The notes under the pieces were generated by a model. It did not search any database and had not been told where the DNA came from. It saw only the letters and a list, made by a program, of their open reading frames with translations. This document shows, piece by piece, positions 6,013-8,288 of a DNA stretch of 8,288 nucleotides. Position numbers and translations under genes: made by a program. The stretch comes from Acidobacteriota bacterium (GTDB lineage Bacteria; Acidobacteriota; Vicinamibacteria; Vicinamibacterales; 2-12-FULL-66-21). Positions within the stretch are counted from its first letter, which is position 1. Each line of letters starts with the position of its first letter. The stretch is taken from contig JABFWM010000687.1 in assembly GCA_013362195.1 (NCBI GenBank), positions 1 to 8,288 of the forward strand. The letters run 5' to 3'.

Positions 6013-6186
6013 AGCACCTCGACTGTCTTCGCAGGCAAACCTGCGCACAGTATCAGAGTTGTCGTCCGGATCGATCCTTCGCTTCGCGCCGCCGCGATTG
6101 CTGGCGCGGCCCCGCCGCATCCTCGCGCGCGTGGCGCGGCGCTCGATGTACAATGACGGGCTGTACAGACGCGAGGAGTGAAGGAC
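6013..6186. promoter_or_regulatory. Divergent intergenic region between the haloperoxidase and lacD-like genes
   Basis: This 174-bp gap must hold promoters for both outward-facing genes. On the haloperoxidase side is a hairpin: CGCAGG/CCTGCG (6030-6035 with 6040-6045, loop CAAA), extended by CTGT/ACAG (6023-6026 with 6047-6050) across a small internal loop. It lies in the probable 5' leader of that gene. On the lacD side are TACAAT (6149-6154) and two TGTACA palindromes. The middle (about 6051-6140) is plain GC-rich sequence with nothing I recognise. Confidence 0.45.
6147..6168 (+). promoter_or_regulatory. Candidate -10 TACAAT overlapped by two TGTACA palindromes
   Basis: TACAAT at 6149-6154 is a good sigma-70 -10 hexamer, 33 bases before the GTG start at 6187. 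It overlaps TGTACA at 6147-6152. A second copy at 6162-6167 lies inside the 8-nt palindrome CTGTACAG (6161-6168), 15 bp downstream. A pair of equal palindromes over the -10 and likely start site suggests a repressor operator. No -35 is evident at the usual distance. Confidence 0.4.
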
Positions 6187-7197
6187 GTGAAAATCACACC
6201 AGGGAAGCTCTCCGGCATGAAAGCCGTTTCGAACGATCGCGGCGTGATCGCCGCGGCCGCCATGGATCAGCGCGGCTCGCTGAAGAAGGCGCTCGCCAAG
6301 GAGCGCGGCGCCGACGTCTCCGACAAGGACCTCGAAGAGTTCAAGTCGCTCGTCACCGAAGTGCTGACGCCGCACGCCAGCGCCATTCTGCTCGACCCGG
6401 AGTGGGGCCTTCCCGCCAGCAAGCGCCGCGCGAAGAACGCCGGCCTGTTGATGGCCTACGAGAAGACCGGCTACGACGCCCAGACGCCGGGACGCTTGCC
6501 CGACCTGCTCGACGAGTGGTCGGTGCGCCGGCTGAAGGCGGCCGGCGCCGACAGCATCAAGATCCTGCTCTATTACGCGCCCGACGATCCGAAGTCGATC
6601 AACGAGCACAAGCACGCCTGGGTCGAGCGGATCGGCGACGAGTGCCGCGCCAACGACATCCCGTTCTTCCTCGAATTGATCGGTTATGAAGAAGGCGCCG
6701 ACGAGAAGGGATCGGGCTACGCCGCCAAAAAGCCCGACATCGTCATCCGGAGCATGAAGGAATTCGCGCAGGACCGCTACGGCGTGGACGTGCTGAAGGT
6801 CGAAGTGCCCGTCAACATGAAGTACGTCGAGGGCACGCGCGCGTTCGGGGGCACGAAGGCGTACACGAAGAAAGATGCGGCCGACGCGTTCAAGCGCGCC
6901 GCCGACGCGGCCGGCAAGCCGTTCATCTATCTGTCGGCCGGCGTCAGCAACGCGGAATTCACCGAGACGCTCGAGCTCGCCAGCGACGCGAACGTGCCGT
7001 TCTCGGGCGTGCTGTGCGGCCGCGCGACCTGGAAGGACGGCATTCCGGTCTACGGGAAGCAGGGGGCGTCGGCGTTCCGGCAGTGGCTCGAGAACGAAGG
7101 CGTGAAGAACATCGACAACGTCAACGCGCGTCTCCAGACGGCGCGGCCGTGGTACTCGTTCTACGGCGTCAAGTCGGCGGACGAGCTCGCGCGCTGA
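6187..7197 (+). CDS. lacD: LacD-type class I aldolase (tagatose 1,6-bisphosphate aldolase family)
   Basis: The product has 336 residues, close to the roughly 325 of LacD. The start is GTG 6187: AGGAG at 6174-6178 is eight bases upstream, whereas the in-frame GTG at 6178 overlaps that site. LacD is a cytoplasmic TIM-barrel aldolase that splits tagatose 1,6-bisphosphate into glyceraldehyde 3-phosphate and dihydroxyacetone phosphate through a lysine Schiff base. Visible family features are AAMDQRGSLKK near the N-terminus, AILLDPEWG, ADSIKILLYYAPDD, FFLELIGYE, VDVLKVEVPVNMKYVEG with K204 as the likely Schiff-base lysine, and YLSAGVSNAEF with FSGVLCGRATWKDG. No other tagatose-pathway genes (lacA, lacB, lacC) are nearby, so the real substrate may be another ketose phosphate; the sulfosugar aldolase YihT belongs to the same wider group. 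The gene ends 12 bp before the convergent NUDIX gene. Confidence 0.88.
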   Translation: MKITPGKLSGMKAVSNDRGVIAAAAMDQRGSLKKALAKERGADVSDKDLEEFKSLVTEVLTPHASAILLDPEWGLPASKRRAKNAGLLMAYEKTGYDAQTPGRLPDLLDEWSVRRLKAAGADSIKILLYYAPDDPKSINEHKHAWVERIGDECRANDIPFFLELIGYEEGADEKGSGYAAKKPDIVIRSMKEFAQDRYGVDVLKVEVPVNMKYVEGTRAFGGTKAYTKKDAADAFKRAADAAGKPFIYLSAGVSNAEFTETLELASDANVPFSGVLCGRATWKDGIPVYGKQGASAFRQWLENEGVKNIDNVNARLQTARPWYSFYGVKSADELAR

Positions 7198-7209
7198 TCC
7201 GTCGCTCGA

Positions 7210-7725
7210 TTACCCGACCGACGAGAGGCGCATGCCGCGCAGGTAGTCGCGCAGCGCTTCGCCGGTACTGCGAAAGGCGAGCGCGTCCCACGGGATCTCG
7301 TCGGGCCGGAACAGCCGCGCGTCGAGGCATTCGTCGTCGGCGCACAACGTGCCGCCGACAATCGTGGCGGCATAGACGACAATGATCGGCGCGCTGCCGG
7401 CGTAGGAATACACGTTGACGAGGCCGTCGAGCGCGACGTCGAGGCCCGACTCTTCACGCGCTTCCCGGATCGCGGCGGCGCCGAGCTCCTCGCCGCGATC
7501 GACGTAGCCGCCCGGGAACACCCACAGGCCGTACCCCGGTTCGATCGCGCGGCGCACGAGCACGAGCTCCGACAGCGGCGTGCGGATGATCGTGCCGACC
7601 GCAACCTTGGGATCGAGATAGAAGACGAAGTCGCACGCGCCGCAGACCAGCCGTTCGGGGTCGGTCGGCCGCAGACTCCGCTTCGCCAGTGAGCCCCCGC
7701 ACTTCGGGCAGAAGCGGTAGTCCAT
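7210..7725 (-). CDS. Zinc-ribbon NUDIX hydrolase
   Basis: The product has 171 residues, from ATG 7725-7723 (minus strand) to TAA 7212-7210. An N-terminal zinc ribbon is formed by C6-P-K-C9 and C28-G-A-C31. A NUDIX domain follows, with a perfect signature at 73-95 (G, five residues, E, seven residues, REAREESGL). NUDIX enzymes cleave nucleoside diphosphates linked to another group, such as ADP-ribose, NADH or damaged nucleotides, with Mg2+ or Mn2+ held by the Glu residues of that box. The zinc ribbon plus a short NUDIX domain resembles NudC-like proteins and a common group annotated as ADP-ribose or nucleotide pyrophosphatases. I do not see the SQPWPFPxS motif that marks true NADH pyrophosphatases, so the substrate is left open. 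The start has only a weak AAGG upstream. The gene is divergent from the deformylase gene across 92 bp. Confidence 0.9.
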   Translation of the reverse strand: MDYRFCPKCGGSLAKRSLRPTDPERLVCGACDFVFYLDPKVAVGTIIRTPLSELVLVRRAIEPGYGLWVFPGGYVDRGEELGAAAIREAREESGLDVALDGLVNVYSYAGSAPIIVVYAATIVGGTLCADDECLDARLFRPDEIPWDALAFRSTGEALRDYLRGMRLSSVG

Positions 7726-7817
7726 CGCCTTAGCTTACCGCGCGTCTGCAGGTCGCGGCGGCGTACGCGGCGTCCGTCGTCGTCGCCTGCTCACACGCTG
7801 TGAAATAATCGATCGTC
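7726..7817. promoter_or_regulatory. Divergent intergenic region between the NUDIX and deformylase genes
   Basis: These 92 bp must contain promoters for both outward genes. A short AT-rich patch, TGAAATAATC (7801-7810), just before the deformylase ATG at 7818, could be a -10 region and stands out against the GC-rich background. No clear Shine-Dalgarno precedes ATG 7818, which would fit a very short or absent 5' leader. Confidence 0.3.
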
Positions 7818-8288
7818 ATGTCCATCCTGAAAGTCGCGCGCATGGGGCATCCCGTACTGCGCGCGCGCGCCAAGGCCGTCGATCCCGGTGACATCAACTC
7901 GCCGCGGTTCCAGCAGCTCATCGACGACATGTTCGAGACGATGCGCGAGTATCAGGGGGTCGGCCTGGCGGCGCCGCAGGTCCACGTGTCCCTGCGGCTC
8001 TTCGTCGCGGGATTTTCGCCGGAGCCGGGCCTCGACCCCGACGAGGACGAAGAGGATCGCGACCAGGAGCGCGTGCCGCTGATGGCGCTCATCAACCCGG
8101 AGATCACCAAGGTGGGGAGCGCGGCCGACGAAGACTGGGAAGGATGCCTGAGCATTCCCGACATTCGCGGCAAGGTGCCGCGCGCGCGCGAGATCCAGGT
8201 CAAGGCCTACGACCGGACCGGACGCCGCGTCGACGCGCGCTTCCGCGGCTTCACCGCGCGCGTGCTGCAGCACGAGACCGATCACCTC
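7818..8288 (+). CDS. def: Peptide deformylase (3' end outside window)
   Basis: Peptide deformylase removes the formyl group from the N-terminal Met of new proteins at the ribosome exit, using a metal ion (usually Fe2+). The 157 residues present run from ATG 7818 (MSILKVARMGHPVLR) to the window edge. All three active-site motifs are seen: GVGLAAPQ (47-54), EGCLSIP (108-114, metal ligand C110) and QHETDHL (151-157, ligands H152 and H156, catalytic E153). The sequence stops right after the third motif, so only the C-terminal helix is missing. An unusual insert rich in Asp and Glu (about 69-84) sits between motif 1 and the LINPEI strand, where Escherichia coli Def has a short loop. The second ATG at 7842 would remove conserved N-terminal sequence. 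The NUDIX gene is divergent and upstream. Confidence 0.95.
   Translation, partial: MSILKVARMGHPVLRARAKAVDPGDINSPRFQQLIDDMFETMREYQGVGLAAPQVHVSLRLFVAGFSPEPGLDPDEDEEDRDQERVPLMALINPEITKVGSAADEDWEGCLSIPDIRGKVPRAREIQVKAYDRTGRRVDARFRGFTARVLQHETDHL

Noticed and set aside
4750..6156. Long plus-strand open frame (468 codons) opposite the haloperoxidase gene
   Set aside because: The minus-strand frame has a signal peptide and all the vanadate-binding motifs. The plus-strand product is Arg-rich low-complexity sequence.
6178..6186. GTG 6178 as start of the lacD-like gene
   Set aside because: It overlaps the AGGAG ribosome-binding site, which is well placed for GTG 6187.
6013..6615. Upstream extension of the haloperoxidase frame on the minus strand
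   Set aside because: The added sequence runs through the lacD-like gene and hides the clear signal peptide that begins at ATG 6012.

Overview
The window is GC-rich and gene-dense. It looks like the chromosome of an environmental bacterium, most likely Acidobacteriota (perhaps the Vicinamibacteria group). This is an inference from three things: Gfo/Idh/MocA oxidoreductases of the kind expanded in Acidobacteriota and Planctomycetota, a Tat-exported one paired with DoxX, and GTAG-footed palindromes whose sequence I recall as common between acidobacterial genes. There are no rRNA, tRNA, CRISPR, phage or transposase genes.

Layout. 1-486 is the 3' end of a Gfo/Idh/MocA oxidoreductase gene. 487-757 carries a cluster of short repeats, two direct and two inverted, followed by an apparently non-coding stretch. 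758-1618 encodes an ApbE-type FAD:protein FMN transferase, whose stop codon lies inside one half of a second inverted pair of palindromic repeats (1608-1673). 1768-3207 and 3242-3745 form a probable two-gene operon: a Tat-signal Gfo/Idh/MocA oxidoreductase and a four-helix DoxX membrane protein. 3838-4287 and 4288-4743 form a toxin-antitoxin operon: an MbcA/ParS/Xre-type antitoxin and a RES-domain NAD+-degrading toxin. On the minus strand, 4747-6012 encodes an exported vanadium-haloperoxidase/PAP2-type enzyme, convergent with the toxin gene and only 3 bp from it. 6187-7197 encodes a LacD-type class I aldolase, divergent from the haloperoxidase. 7210-7725 (minus) encodes a zinc-ribbon NUDIX hydrolase. 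7818-8288 is the start of a peptide deformylase gene that runs off the window just after its HExxH-type motif.

How the genes may work together. The exported oxidoreductase and the DoxX protein plausibly form an envelope redox pair acting on sugars. The RES/antitoxin pair is a self-contained NAD+-depletion module. The other genes look like independent housekeeping or accessory loci.

The best non-gene signal is the element at 1608-1673. It is made of two 25-nt units in opposite orientation, with the same TGTAGGG foot and the same hairpin size. They differ by two compensatory base-pair changes in the stem plus one loop change, which is the pattern of REP elements mobilised by RAYT transposases. 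No wholly new multi-gene system is evident. The Tat-Gfo/DoxX pair and the two REP-like families are the points most worth following.
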